From: WHTX01 sp038255145 | GTDB lineage: Bacteria > Actinomycetota > Acidimicrobiia > Acidimicrobiales > CAIXPF01 | DNA: 64,000 nt | Direction: 5' to 3' | NCBI GenBank assembly: GCA_038255145.1 | Contig: JBBSLP010000014.1 | Span: 28,639-92,638, forward strand | Part shown: positions 42,787 to 51,306 of the stretch, piece by piece | Position numbering within the stretch: position 1 is the stretch's first letter | Layout of the letters: the number at the start of each line of letters is the position of its first letter | Translations under genes and position numbers: made by a program | Notes under the pieces: model-generated | Databases searched by the model: none | Seen by the model: only the letters and a program-made list of their open reading frames with translations | What the model was told of the DNA's origin: nothing

Positions 42787-44495
42787 CGGATGGGTACCTC
42801 GACGTCGAGTTGGGTGGGCACACCCCGGGTGACCGCGGTGATGGTCAGGTGCCAACGACCGGGGGTGGGCAGGTCGAAGGCGGGAGCCGAGAAGTGGCCC
42901 ACGGTGATGGGCTGCAGGTCGATGCGCCGGGCGGGCACGTCGCCGATGGCCACCCTGGCCTCGGCCACGTCGACGGGTCTCGGCCGGCCCTCGTCGTCGA
43001 AGAAGTACAGGTGCAGGGCGTTGCTGCCCGTGGCTGCCGGTTCGACGGTGACCGACACCGTCCCCGCGCCATCGGCCACCGTGGCCGCGTAGGGCCGGGC
43101 CACCAGCTCGCGACCCGGCACCTGGGCCACCAGTGCCGCGGTCAGCCCCAGGGCGGCCACGGCGAGCACGGTCTCGAGGCGGAGGGCGGAACGGCGGGCC
43201 GACAACCGACCGGCGAGGCGGGCCAGGGTGGCCCGGTTCCACCAACCGAGCCCGAGCATCGCTGCGAAGACCACGACCTTGGCCACCAGCAACCGGCCAT
43301 AGGTGGTCGAGGCCAGGGCGGACAGCTCGCCCACCTGCTGCCATCCCGAGACGGTGCCGCTGACGGCCACGGCCATGGCGGCACCGAGGGCCAGGACCGA
43401 GAACCGTGGCGCCAGGTCGGACCCTTCCGAGCGGCGCCGGTCGTCCGGCCGGTCCGCCCTATCCGACCCGTCCGGCGACTGCGAGCCGTCCGACGACTGC
43501 GGGCGCCGACGGGTGTCGATCACGGCCAGGACCACCAGACCCCCGACCCAGATGGCCACCGCCGCCTGGTGCACGATGTCGGCGACGAGGGCGAAAGGGC
43601 GGCCGTCACTGGTCCAGGCGTGGCCGCCGAAGGCGTTGGCCACGGCCACCACGGTGGTGCCCACCAGCACCGCCGCCGGCGCCCAACGGCGCGGCCAGGC
43701 CGCAGTGGCGGCCGCCACGGTCAGCGACGCCGCCAGCCGGGCCAGGTCCAGACGCCCGGCCCGGGTGCTGCGCACGGCGTCGGCGACCAGGGCCAGGGCA
43801 TCGGGCGGCGTGCGGCCCGAGGCCTCGGCCACCTGCAGGACCAGCCGCAGGGCCGAGCCCAGGACCAGGGCCACCGCCGCGCCCCCGACAACGAGCCCGA
43901 TCCGCCGACCCGTGAGCCCGGACCGGTCGTCGATGACCAGGCGGAGGGCAGCCGCCCCCCCGACCACGGCGGCGCCGACGAGGACGGCCCAGCGGGCCAG
44001 CCAGGCCAGTGCTGCCGTGGACCAGCCCCCGGGAGCCTCGGCCAGCACGGCGGCACCCGTCCGTTCGCCCACGTGGAACAGGAACGAACCGATGAGCACG
44101 TGGGAGTCACTGGATACGACCCGCCAGGCCACGGTGTAGGTGCCCCGCCCGCCGTCCTCCACGGCCATGGTCAGCACCGAGCCCTCTTGGCTGCGCTCCA
44201 CCTGCCCCCGGTCGACCCGCCCACCATCGGGCCCGAAGACCCGCAGGCCGCTGCCCAGCTCGGCGGTGACGGTCTCGTCGAAGCGCAACACCACCCGGGC
44301 AGGGGGCTCGTCGATGACCGTGTCGGCGATGGGCTCGGTTGATTGCAGCGACGCATGGGCGCCTGCGCCCGGGGCCAGGGCCACGAGCACGACGAGCGCC
44401 ACCACCACGCCCGCCGCCACCTCGAGGACGTGGCGGAGGGCGTGGGGGTGGGGACGACGTGAGCGGGAGGGATGTGCGAGGGGAGGTGGGGCCAC
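42783..44495 (-). CDS. CopC-CopD fusion copper resistance/import protein
   Basis: This 570-residue protein has a signal-like segment (VAAGVVVALVVLVALAPGAGA). A CopC domain follows that begins with His (HASLQSTEPIADTV) and has SSDSHVLIGSFLFHV near its end, the copper ligands being histidines. A CopD-like membrane domain with about eight helices comes next (for example WVGGLVVLAVIDT, ALASTTYGRLLVAKVVVFAA), and a C-terminal YtkA/FixH-like beta domain closes it. Such fusions carry copper from the periplasm. The downstream gene is coupled. The GTG start is weakly supported, with no clear Shine-Dalgarno. Confidence 0.85.
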   Translation of the reverse strand: MAPPPLAHPSRSRRPHPHALRHVLEVAAGVVVALVVLVALAPGAGAHASLQSTEPIADTVIDEPPARVVLRFDETVTAELGSGLRVFGPDGGRVDRGQVERSQEGSVLTMAVEDGGRGTYTVAWRVVSSDSHVLIGSFLFHVGERTGAAVLAEAPGGWSTAALAWLARWAVLVGAAVVGGAAALRLVIDDRSGLTGRRIGLVVGGAAVALVLGSALRLVLQVAEASGRTPPDALALVADAVRSTRAGRLDLARLAASLTVAAATAAWPRRWAPAAVLVGTTVVAVANAFGGHAWTSDGRPFALVADIVHQAAVAIWVGGLVVLAVIDTRRRPQSSDGSQSPDGSDRADRPDDRRRSEGSDLAPRFSVLALGAAMAVAVSGTVSGWQQVGELSALASTTYGRLLVAKVVVFAAMLGLGWWNRATLARLAGRLSARRSALRLETVLAVAALGLTAALVAQVPGRELVARPYAATVADGAGTVSVTVEPAATGSNALHLYFFDDEGRPRPVDVAEARVAIGDVPARRIDLQPITVGHFSAPAFDLPTPGRWHLTITAVTRGVPTQLDVEVPIR

Positions 44496-44570
44496 AGTCC
44501 GAGGTGGGAGCCCGACCGGTGCCGTCCGCGCCCCGGCGGAGAGGCTACCGACCCCCCAGCGTGGCCGGTA

Positions 44571-45986
44571 TCAGCGCTCGGTCTCGGAGGGGGCGTCGTG
44601 TCCTGCCGGCGGGTTGGCCGGAGGTACCGGAGGTGCCACCGGGGGGTGGGCCGGCGGATCCAGCGTCCACGGCGAGTTGGACTGGGGGGTGGCCCGGGGT
44701 GCCGCCGGGGGAACGGCGGGCGCCGGGGACCCGGCGGGCGCCGCCGGGGGCGCCGTGGGCCAACCGCCGGGGTCGGCCGGGGTCGGCGCCGGCGCCGGCG
44801 ACAACCACGACGCCGGTTGCGCCTGGGGCTGGGGCTGGGGCTGGGCCTGGGGTGGCGGAGCCGGGCTCACCGTCGGCGGCTGCCACGGCTGGGCCGCGGC
44901 GGGAACCGCGGGGGTCGGTGCCGTGGGCGGTGCTGCAGCCGGCGCCGGTGCCGGCCAACCCTGCGGTTGCGGCTGGGCCTGCGGTGCCGCCGTGGGGGCC
45001 TGCCACGGCTGGGGCTGCAACGTGGGGTCGGGGGTCGGCGGCTGCCAGGGCTGGGGCTGCGCCGGGGGCACGGGAGCAGGCTGGGCCGCCCACGGCGGCG
45101 TGGCCCCGTAGGGAGCGGGGCCCGAGCCGGGGGCGTCCCAGCCCCCGGGCACGGTCACGGGGGGAGCCGGCATCGTCGGGGGGCCGGTCGGGCTGCTGGG
45201 CGGGGGGCCCGTCGCCGACCACGGTGCCCCGGGTCCGCCCGGTGCCGGCGGGCCGCCAGCCGAACCGCTCTTGCGCCGGGCCAGGAAGAAGACGACCCCG
45301 GCCACGACGATCAGGGCGATGGCCCCGAGCAGGGCCAACAGCCCCGGGGAGACACCGCCACCGCCATCGCCGCCCGAGCTGCCGCCCTTGAGGCCGCTGT
45401 CGTCCCACCGGGCCTCGAGGTTGGCGGGCATGGTCGTCAGCTCTTCGCCGGCGAAGGACCAGGTGACCGTGGAGCCGCTCACCTCGGCGTCACCGTTGCT
45501 CTCGAGCACCTTGCCCGGGAACGTGATGCTCATGGTGAACTGGGCGCTGTCCATCATGGGGCCGACCATGTCGAGGTCCATGCCCCCGGACATGCTGGTG
45601 GCGTCGCCCACCGGGAACTCAACCCGGTAGCCGTCGCCGTCACGCCCGAAGAAGCCGCCGTCGGTGTCGGCGCTCATCTCGCCCAGGGGCACGTCCTCGA
45701 AGACGATGCGCTGGCCGATGAAGCCGTCCTCGTCGTAGGGCTCGGTGCGGGTGGCGTACTGCTCGAGGTCGCCGAGACCGCCCCCGCCGCTCATGGCCTC
45801 CTGGATGTCCCCGCCGGGGATCATCGACGCCAGGGACTCGTCGATGGCCAGGACCATGCTGCCGTCGACGGTGTCGTCTTCGCTCACCCTGAGGTCGGCA
45901 TCGACCTTCAGGCAACCGGCGGCCAGCACGGCCACCAGGATGAGCCCCAGGGCGCGCACCCCGCGCCCGATCGCTCTCGTCGTCAT
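44571..45986 (-). CDS. LppM-like lipoprotein with Pro/Gln/Trp-rich cytosolic tail
   Basis: This 471-residue protein has a lipobox signal (LGLILVAVLAAGC, Cys lipidated) and a mature LppM-like (DUF3153) domain (CLKVDADLRVSEDDTVDGSM ... VTWSFAGEELTTMPANL). A membrane helix (SPGLLALLGAIALIVVAGVV) ends in ARRKS, putting the remaining ~200 residues in the cytosol. That tail is low complexity with repeated PQPWQPPT/PQPWQAPT units. LppM proteins are envelope lipoproteins of unknown role in mycobacteria. The start at 45986 is chosen because it opens directly into the signal peptide. Confidence 0.8.
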   Translation of the reverse strand: MTTRAIGRGVRALGLILVAVLAAGCLKVDADLRVSEDDTVDGSMVLAIDESLASMIPGGDIQEAMSGGGGLGDLEQYATRTEPYDEDGFIGQRIVFEDVPLGEMSADTDGGFFGRDGDGYRVEFPVGDATSMSGGMDLDMVGPMMDSAQFTMSITFPGKVLESNGDAEVSGSTVTWSFAGEELTTMPANLEARWDDSGLKGGSSGGDGGGGVSPGLLALLGAIALIVVAGVVFFLARRKSGSAGGPPAPGGPGAPWSATGPPPSSPTGPPTMPAPPVTVPGGWDAPGSGPAPYGATPPWAAQPAPVPPAQPQPWQPPTPDPTLQPQPWQAPTAAPQAQPQPQGWPAPAPAAAPPTAPTPAVPAAAQPWQPPTVSPAPPPQAQPQPQPQAQPASWLSPAPAPTPADPGGWPTAPPAAPAGSPAPAVPPAAPRATPQSNSPWTLDPPAHPPVAPPVPPANPPAGHDAPSETER

Positions 45987-46126
45987 GGAGGCCCTCCCTC
46001 GTCCCCGCCCGAACGGCCGGGGTCGGCGTTTCAGCTGCGTACAGCCTGGCGCATGGGAGGGTCCACCTGACACTGTCCGGCGAATTCACTCCAGGTCGTC
46101 ACACCCGAGATGGCCGGGGCGGCGTT

Positions 46127-46411
46127 TCAGTGCAGGACCCGCCGCCCGCTGCGGTGGTTGACCGCCCGGTAGATCAGCAGGGCGATCACGGCCCCGACGA
46201 TGGAACCGATGATGCCGGCCGGCTGCAGGGCCCCTTCCGAGAAGTCCTTGCCGAACAGGGCCCAACCCAGGAAGCCGCCGACGAACGAGCCGACGATGCC
46301 CAACACGATGGTGGCCACGACGCCCATGGGGTCGGGGCCGGGCACGAGGAGCCGGGCCAGGAAGCCGGCGATGGCGCCGACGATGATCATCGTGATGATG
46401 AAACCGATCAT
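46127..46411 (-). CDS. GlsB/YeaQ/YmgE-type stress membrane protein
   Basis: This 94-residue protein has three hydrophobic segments: MIGFIITMIIVGAIAGFLAR, the Gly-rich VATIVLGIVGSFVGGFLGWA and PAGIIGSIVGAVIALLIYRA. This is the Transgly_assoc/GlsB family, linked to general stress. AAGGAG lies about 10 bases before the ATG at 46411, rejecting longer starts. Confidence 0.9.
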   Translation of the reverse strand: MIGFIITMIIVGAIAGFLARLLVPGPDPMGVVATIVLGIVGSFVGGFLGWALFGKDFSEGALQPAGIIGSIVGAVIALLIYRAVNHRSGRRVLH

Positions 46412-46569
46412 GTGTCCATCTCCTTGACGGACACACCGGTACCCCGGCCTGATCACCGTGCAAACGAGCCTGACCTGCTGGAACGCCACCGCAAACAACG
46501 ACGGTCACCGGAGGGACGGGGGATGGGGGACCGGGGTGCGCCACAGCCCTCCGATCCTCCGGTCCCCGG

Positions 46570-47538
46570 TCAGCTGGGGTTGTCGCCCTCTGCCGCTGGC
46601 GTCTCCGCGGTGTCGGCGGACGCCGCGTCCACGGGGGCCGGGTCCGCGCTGGCCGGGACGGCGAACGACACCGTCACCGTCAGCTCGTCGGCTCCCCGGA
46701 CCAGGGCCAGCTCCAGGGTGTCGCCCCCGATGGTGTCGGCCAGCGCGTCGTGCAGGTCGTCGGGCGTGGCCACGTCCCGTGTCCCGGCCCGGACGATCAG
46801 GTCGCCCCGCGCCAGCCCGGCGGCCGCGGCCGGCGAGCCGTCCTCGACGCCGGCCACGAGCACGCCGTCACGGGGGGCCAGGCCCACCGACGTGCGCAGC
46901 TTGGTGGCCACGCCGGCCGGGGCCAGGGCCACACCCAGGCGGCGTCGCACCGGGGAGACCCCGGCCGAGAGCTCGGCCACCCGGCGGCGCAGCTCGTCGT
47001 CGGCCGGTCGGGCCAGGTAGAAGCCCCGTTCGACCCGGTGGGTGTTGACGCCCACCACCTTGCCGGTGGCATCGAGCAGGGGTCCGCCCGACGAACCCCG
47101 GGCCAGGGGGGCGGTGTGCTCCACGGAGCCTGCCACCCTTCGGCCTCGGGGACCGCGGAAGGCCCGGCCCCGGGCGCTGACGCTGCCCGAGGTGACCCGT
47201 ACGCCGCGCAGGCCGCCGCGGGCCAGGGCGAAGACCCAATCGCCCTGGTCGACCTCGGCCTCGGCCCACTCCAGGGGGGTGGCGCCGGTGGTGTCGACGG
47301 CGAGGACGGTGAGGTCGCCGTCCACGTCGGACCCGGTGACCTCGGCCTGGGCGACGCGGCCGTCGGCGAAGGTGACCTGGGTGGTGCGGTCGCGCAGGTT
47401 GTGGGCGTTGGTGAGGACGCGGCCCTCGGCGATGACGATGCCCGTGCCCCGACCGTCGCGGCCGATGGCCACGGTGCCCGTGCCCGCCCGGGCCACCACG
47501 GTGCGGGAGGCTTCGGCCAGTTCTGTCAGTGCGCTCAC
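46570..47538 (-). CDS. HtrA-like trypsin-PDZ serine protease (no signal peptide)
   Basis: This 322-residue S1C-type protease has a catalytic triad in VLTNAHNLRD (His), DVDGDLTVLAVD (Asp) and ARGSSGGPLLD (Ser), followed by a PDZ domain (PAAAAGLARGDLIVRAGTRDVA and DTLELALVRGADELTV). Most HtrA proteins are exported, but no signal peptide or membrane helix is visible, so this one appears cytosolic. GGAGGAACC sits just before the GTG start at 47538. It diverges from an HxlR regulator across a 74-bp gap containing a dyad, implying control by that regulator. Confidence 0.85.
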   Translation of the reverse strand: MSALTELAEASRTVVARAGTGTVAIGRDGRGTGIVIAEGRVLTNAHNLRDRTTQVTFADGRVAQAEVTGSDVDGDLTVLAVDTTGATPLEWAEAEVDQGDWVFALARGGLRGVRVTSGSVSARGRAFRGPRGRRVAGSVEHTAPLARGSSGGPLLDATGKVVGVNTHRVERGFYLARPADDELRRRVAELSAGVSPVRRRLGVALAPAGVATKLRTSVGLAPRDGVLVAGVEDGSPAAAAGLARGDLIVRAGTRDVATPDDLHDALADTIGGDTLELALVRGADELTVTVSFAVPASADPAPVDAASADTAETPAAEGDNPS

Positions 47539-47556
47539 GGTTCCTCCGAGTGGGCT

Positions 47557-47581
47557 AGTGACTTGCAAGTAGCAAGTTACT
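47557..47581. promoter_or_regulatory. HxlR-type operator dyad between protease and regulator
   Basis: GTGACTTGC and GCAAGTTAC are 9-bp arms with one mismatch, separated by AAGTA; the flanking A/T pair extends it to 25 bp. It is AT-rich against the local background and lies between divergent start codons. HxlR regulators typically bind such ACTTGC-type dyads and are often redox-sensitive. Confidence 0.65.
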
Positions 47582-47612
47582 GCTGACCGGCCAGTTCGGC
47601 AACACTGACGCC

Positions 47613-48026
47613 ATGGAACCTTCGCCCCTGGTGCGGGCCCTCGATCTCGTCGGGGATCGTTGGACCCTGTTGCTGGTCGACGCCCTGCTGGCCGGCCCCG
47701 GGCGCTTCGGCGGGCTGCAGGAGCGCCTGGGCGGCATCGCCCCCAACATCCTGACCAACCGCCTGCGTGAGCTGGAACGCCAGGGCCTGGTGGTGGCCAC
47801 CCCCTACAGTCGCCGCCCCCTGCGCATGGCCTACGAGCTGACGGCCCCAGGCCGTGACCTGGCCGCAGCCCTGGGTGAACTGGCCGCCTGGGGGGCCAGC
47901 CACGAGGGCCTGCCCGCCCCCTCGCGCCACGGCGCGTGCGGTACCGCCCTCGAGCTGCGCAGCTGGTGCCCCACCTGTGACCGCCTGGTGGACGTCGACG
48001 CCGACGACGAGCTGGTGTGGTTGTGA
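47613..48026 (+). CDS. HxlR family transcriptional regulator
   Basis: This 137-residue protein has the HxlR winged helix (RALDLVGDRWTLLLVDALLA, FGGLQERLGGIAPNILTNRL, RELERQGLVVATPYS). A C-terminal extension holds three cysteines (HGACGTALELRSWCPTCDR) that could bind zinc or sense oxidants. It diverges from the HtrA-like protease gene and overlaps pncB by GTGA, so it probably controls both sides through the dyad at 47557-47581. Confidence 0.9.
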   Translation: MEPSPLVRALDLVGDRWTLLLVDALLAGPGRFGGLQERLGGIAPNILTNRLRELERQGLVVATPYSRRPLRMAYELTAPGRDLAAALGELAAWGASHEGLPAPSRHGACGTALELRSWCPTCDRLVDVDADDELVWL

Positions 48027-49384
48027 CCGGTCCTGGTCCTGGCATCTCGCCCCCGCCCGCATCGAGCGCGTTGCTGACCGACCACTACGAGCTGACGATG
48101 GTGGACACCGCCCTGCGCTCGGGGGTGGCGGAGAACCGGGCCGTCTTCGAGGTCTTCGCCCGCCGCCTGCCTGCGGGGCGCCGCTTCGGCATCGTCGCCG
48201 GCCTGGGTCGGCTGGTGGACGAGCTGGCCGCCTACCGCTTCGGGTCGGCCGAGCTCGACCACCTGGCCCGTCATCGCGTCGTGTCCGAAGCCGGGTTGGA
48301 CTGGCTGGCCGCCTATCGCTTCAGCGGCACCGTGCTGGCCTACGCCGAGGGGGAGCCCTACTTCGCCCGATCTCCTCTGCTCACCATCGACGCCCCCCTG
48401 GCCCAGGGCCTGGTGCTGGAGACGCTGGTGCTGTCGGTGCTGAACCACGACTCCGCCGTCGCCGCCGCCGGCGCCCGCATGGTGGCCGCGGCCGCCGGCC
48501 GTCCCCTCATCGAGGCGGGTTCGCGCCGCACCCACGAGCGGGCGGCCCCCGCCGCGGCCCGGGCCGCCTACCTGGTGGGCTTCGCCGCCACCTCCAACCT
48601 CGAGGCTGGACGGCGCTTCGACGTGCCCACCGGGGGCACCGCGGCGCACGCCCTGGTGCTGGCCCACCCCGACGAGGCCACGGCGTTCGCCGCCCAGGTC
48701 GACGCACTCGGAGCGGCCACGACCCTGCTGGTGGACACCTACGACATCGAGGTCGGCATCCGCCGGGCCGTCGCCGCGGCCGGGCCGGGGCTGGGGGCTG
48801 TCCGCATCGACTCGGGTGACCTGGCTGCGGAGGCCCGTCGGGCCCGGGCCCTGCTCGACGAGCTCGGGGCCCGGGGCACCGCCGTGGTCATCTCCGGGGA
48901 CCTCGACGAGCACGGCATCGCCGCGCTGGCCGGGGCGCCCGTGGATCGCATGCTGGTGGGGACCGAGCTGGTCATGGGGTCGGGGCACCCCACCGCGGGC
49001 CTGGTCTACAAGCTGGTGGCCGTGGCCGAGGAGCCCGGGATCGACGCGCCACTGCGGGCCGTGGCCAAGCGCTCGGCGGGCAAGGCCGACCCCGGCGGGC
49101 GCACGTTCGCCGCCCGGGTGCTGGGGCCGGACGGCCACGCCCGCGTCGAGGTCGTGGTCGGGGACCCCGCCCGTCTCGACGAGCTGGCCGAGCGGTCGGG
49201 CATGGGCCCGGACCGCGTTCGCCTCCTGCAGGACGTGGTCGTGGAGGGTGGTGTGGCGACCGGGGCCCTGCGCGATCTGGAGCGCGCCCGCAGCCACCAC
49301 CGGCGGGCGCTGGCCGAGTTGGGGCCACCCGCCCTCGATCTCGCCCCCGGCGAGGCCGCGCTGACCGTCACGCGCCTGGGATGA
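48023..49384 (+). CDS. pncB: Nicotinate phosphoribosyltransferase
   Basis: This 453-residue enzyme makes nicotinate mononucleotide from nicotinate and PRPP in the NAD salvage pathway. It has the N-terminal LLTDHYELTMVDTALRSG, FEVFARRLPAGRRFGIVAGL, EAGSRRTHERAAPAAARAAY (conserved His), LLVDTYDIEVGI and RIDSGDLA, and VGTELVMGSGHPTAGLVYKL. The start chosen is the GTG overlapping the HxlR stop; another GTG lies two codons upstream. Coupling to a regulator is unusual for this enzyme. Confidence 0.95.
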   Translation: MTGPGPGISPPPASSALLTDHYELTMVDTALRSGVAENRAVFEVFARRLPAGRRFGIVAGLGRLVDELAAYRFGSAELDHLARHRVVSEAGLDWLAAYRFSGTVLAYAEGEPYFARSPLLTIDAPLAQGLVLETLVLSVLNHDSAVAAAGARMVAAAAGRPLIEAGSRRTHERAAPAAARAAYLVGFAATSNLEAGRRFDVPTGGTAAHALVLAHPDEATAFAAQVDALGAATTLLVDTYDIEVGIRRAVAAAGPGLGAVRIDSGDLAAEARRARALLDELGARGTAVVISGDLDEHGIAALAGAPVDRMLVGTELVMGSGHPTAGLVYKLVAVAEEPGIDAPLRAVAKRSAGKADPGGRTFAARVLGPDGHARVEVVVGDPARLDELAERSGMGPDRVRLLQDVVVEGGVATGALRDLERARSHHRRALAELGPPALDLAPGEAALTVTRLG

Positions 49385-49434
49385 TGTCCCATCGCCGGGC
49401 GCGCGAGGGGACCCGGCTCGAGGGAGGCGCCAAC

Positions 49435-49845
49435 ATGAGCACGAAGCAGGAACGGCTGGCCCAGGTGCCGCTGTTCTCCCACCTGGGCCGGCGTGAGCTG
49501 GACAAGGTGTCCGAGGTCGTCACCGAGATCGACGTCAAGCAGGGCGCTGTCCTGGGCCGTGAGGGCCATCACAGCAGCGAGGCCTTCGTCATCGTCTCGG
49601 GCACGGCCAGCATCACCATCGGTGGCCGCGAGGTCGCCCAGGTGGGTCCGGGCGAGCTCGTCGGCGAGCTGGGCCTGCTCGACGGCGGCCCCCGGGCGGC
49701 GACAATCACCGCCACCACCGACATGGACCTCTACGTGATCGAGCCCGGTGCGTTCGAGCCTCTGCTCGAGGAGTCCTCGATCGCCAAGGCCCTGGTGCGC
49801 AGCCTGGCCAAGCGCCTGCGCCACGCCGACCAGCTGATCAGCTGA
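49435..49845 (+). CDS. Cyclic nucleotide-binding domain protein (single domain)
   Basis: This 136-residue protein consists of one CRP-type cNMP-binding fold: LAQVPLFSHLGRRELDKVSE, AFVIVSGTASITIGGREVAQ, VGPGELVGELGLLDGGPRAA (phosphate-binding cassette with GELGLL and R) and the C-helix ALVRSLAKRLRHADQL. There is no DNA-binding HTH or kinase, so it would act as an adaptor or sensor. GAGGGAGG precedes the ATG. Its TGA is directly followed by the stop of the convergent HD-domain gene. Confidence 0.9.
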   Translation: MSTKQERLAQVPLFSHLGRRELDKVSEVVTEIDVKQGAVLGREGHHSSEAFVIVSGTASITIGGREVAQVGPGELVGELGLLDGGPRAATITATTDMDLYVIEPGAFEPLLEESSIAKALVRSLAKRLRHADQLIS

Positions 49846-50553
49846 TCAGCTCTCGGTCGGCTCGGCGTTCGGCTCCGCGGCGTTCGACCGCGGCCTGACG
49901 GGGGAGGGGGCGGCGCCCCCGGCCCCTCCCCGCCCGAGGTCGTCGAGCTCGCGGGCCAGGTTGGCCCGGGCCGTGGCCTCGAACCGGGCCGCGCCCGGCG
50001 TCGAGTGGAACAACGGGGTCCGGGCACCGAGGGCGGTCATCACCGCGGCCCGACCGGTGCGGAAGGACGCTTCGTCGAGGTGGCCGTACTCGGCCCGCAC
50101 CGCGGCCACGTAGGCCGCGTAGGTCTCGGCGGGGCGACCAAGCACGGCCAGGTCGGCGTCCAGGAGCTCGGCCCCGCCCGCCACCCCCGCCGGGACCTGG
50201 TGGGCCACCGTGGCCAGGACCAGCGCCTCCACGTCGTCCACGATGGCGGGGTCCAGTGCCGCGGCCCCCAGCCTCTGGCGGGCCAGGGCGGCCGAGGCGG
50301 CCTCGCTGTCGCCGCGGCGGGGGTCGTAGACGGCGTCGTGGAACCACGCCGCCGCCCGGGCCGCGACCGGCGGACGCGGGGGCCCGCACAGCTCGTCGAG
50401 CACCTCGAGCACGGCCTCGAGGTGGGCGATGGTGTGGTAGCGGCGGTGGGGCTCCCCGTAGGCCGCCAGCAGCTCGTCGCGCGTCGTGTCCATCGACCCC
50501 GGCGCCAGTCCCACGTCGGTGACCAGCTCCGCCCAGCGCTCGATGAGGCCCAC
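49846..50553 (-). CDS. HD-domain metal-dependent phosphohydrolase-like protein
   Basis: This 235-residue protein has RRYHTIAHLEAVLEVLDEL (residues ~40-58) and AAWFHDAVYDPRRGD with the HD pair, then LVLATVAHQ and ELLDADLAVLG. This is the YpgQ/adenylyl cyclase CyaC-linked type of small HD phosphohydrolase common beside housekeeping genes. Substrate unknown, possibly nucleotides. The GTG start (GLIERWAELV) has AGGA 8 bases upstream. The stop abuts that of the cNMP-domain gene with no gap. Confidence 0.8.
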   Translation of the reverse strand: MGLIERWAELVTDVGLAPGSMDTTRDELLAAYGEPHRRYHTIAHLEAVLEVLDELCGPPRPPVAARAAAWFHDAVYDPRRGDSEAASAALARQRLGAAALDPAIVDDVEALVLATVAHQVPAGVAGGAELLDADLAVLGRPAETYAAYVAAVRAEYGHLDEASFRTGRAAVMTALGARTPLFHSTPGAARFEATARANLARELDDLGRGGAGGAAPSPVRPRSNAAEPNAEPTES

Positions 50554-50601
50554 GGCGCCATCCTGGCGCACCGCGACGTGGTCAGGGGGCAGACTGGCCC
50601 C

Positions 50602-51306
50602 ATGCGCCTGCGCCAGCTCGCCCTCGTCGCCCACGACCTCGCCGCCGCCGAGGCGGCCCTGGTCGACGCCTTCGACCTCGAGGTCGCCTTCCGCGACCCC
50701 GGTGTGGGCGAGTTCGGCCTGCACAACGCCCTCTTCCCCATCGGCGACAAGCTGCTCGAGGTGGTGTCCCCCCTCCAGGAGGGCACCACGGCGGGGCGCC
50801 TGCTCGACAAGCGCGAGGGTGACGGCGGCTACATGGTGCTGGTGCAGGTGGCCGACGTCGAGGCCCAGCGCGATCACCTGGGCGAGGTGGGGGCACGCGT
50901 CGTCTACGAGGCCAAGGGCCACGCCATCCTCGGCCTGCACGTGCACCCTCGCGACGTGGGCGGCGCCATCCTCTCCTTCGACCAGGCCGAGCCCTGGGAC
51001 AGCTGGGAGTGGGGGGGCCCGGAGTGGCAGGCCCACGTGCGCCCGGGGGTGGTGACCGACATCGCCGCCGTCGAGCTGCAGGGTCCCGATCCTGCCGCCA
51101 TGGCCGCATCGTGGGCCAGGGCGCTGGGTCGGCCCCTGGGCGCCGATGGGGCCAGCGTGGCCCTCGACGAGGGTGTGATCCGCTTCGTCGAGGCACGCGA
51201 CGGCCGGGGCGAGGGCCTCTCGGGCATCGACCTGGTCGCCGCCGACCCGGCCCGGATCGGCGAGGAGCTCGAGGTCGTCGGCACCCGGTTCCGTCTCGTC
51301 GGCTGA
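50602..51306 (+). CDS. VOC (glyoxalase-like) family protein
   Basis: This 234-residue protein begins MRLRQLALVAHDLAAAEAAL with the first beta-alpha-beta-beta-beta motif of the vicinal oxygen chelate fold. It continues with GLHNALFPIGDKLLEVVSPL, GGYMVLVQVADVEAQRDHLG and HPRDVGGAILSFDQAEPWDS, where His and Glu/Asp residues would bind a metal. The second half (DIAAVELQGPDPAAMAASWA ...) is a paired VOC module. Substrate unknown: dioxygenase, glyoxalase or resistance-type. Divergent from the HD gene. Confidence 0.85.
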   Translation: MRLRQLALVAHDLAAAEAALVDAFDLEVAFRDPGVGEFGLHNALFPIGDKLLEVVSPLQEGTTAGRLLDKREGDGGYMVLVQVADVEAQRDHLGEVGARVVYEAKGHAILGLHVHPRDVGGAILSFDQAEPWDSWEWGGPEWQAHVRPGVVTDIAAVELQGPDPAAMAASWARALGRPLGADGASVALDEGVIRFVEARDGRGEGLSGIDLVAADPARIGEELEVVGTRFRLVG

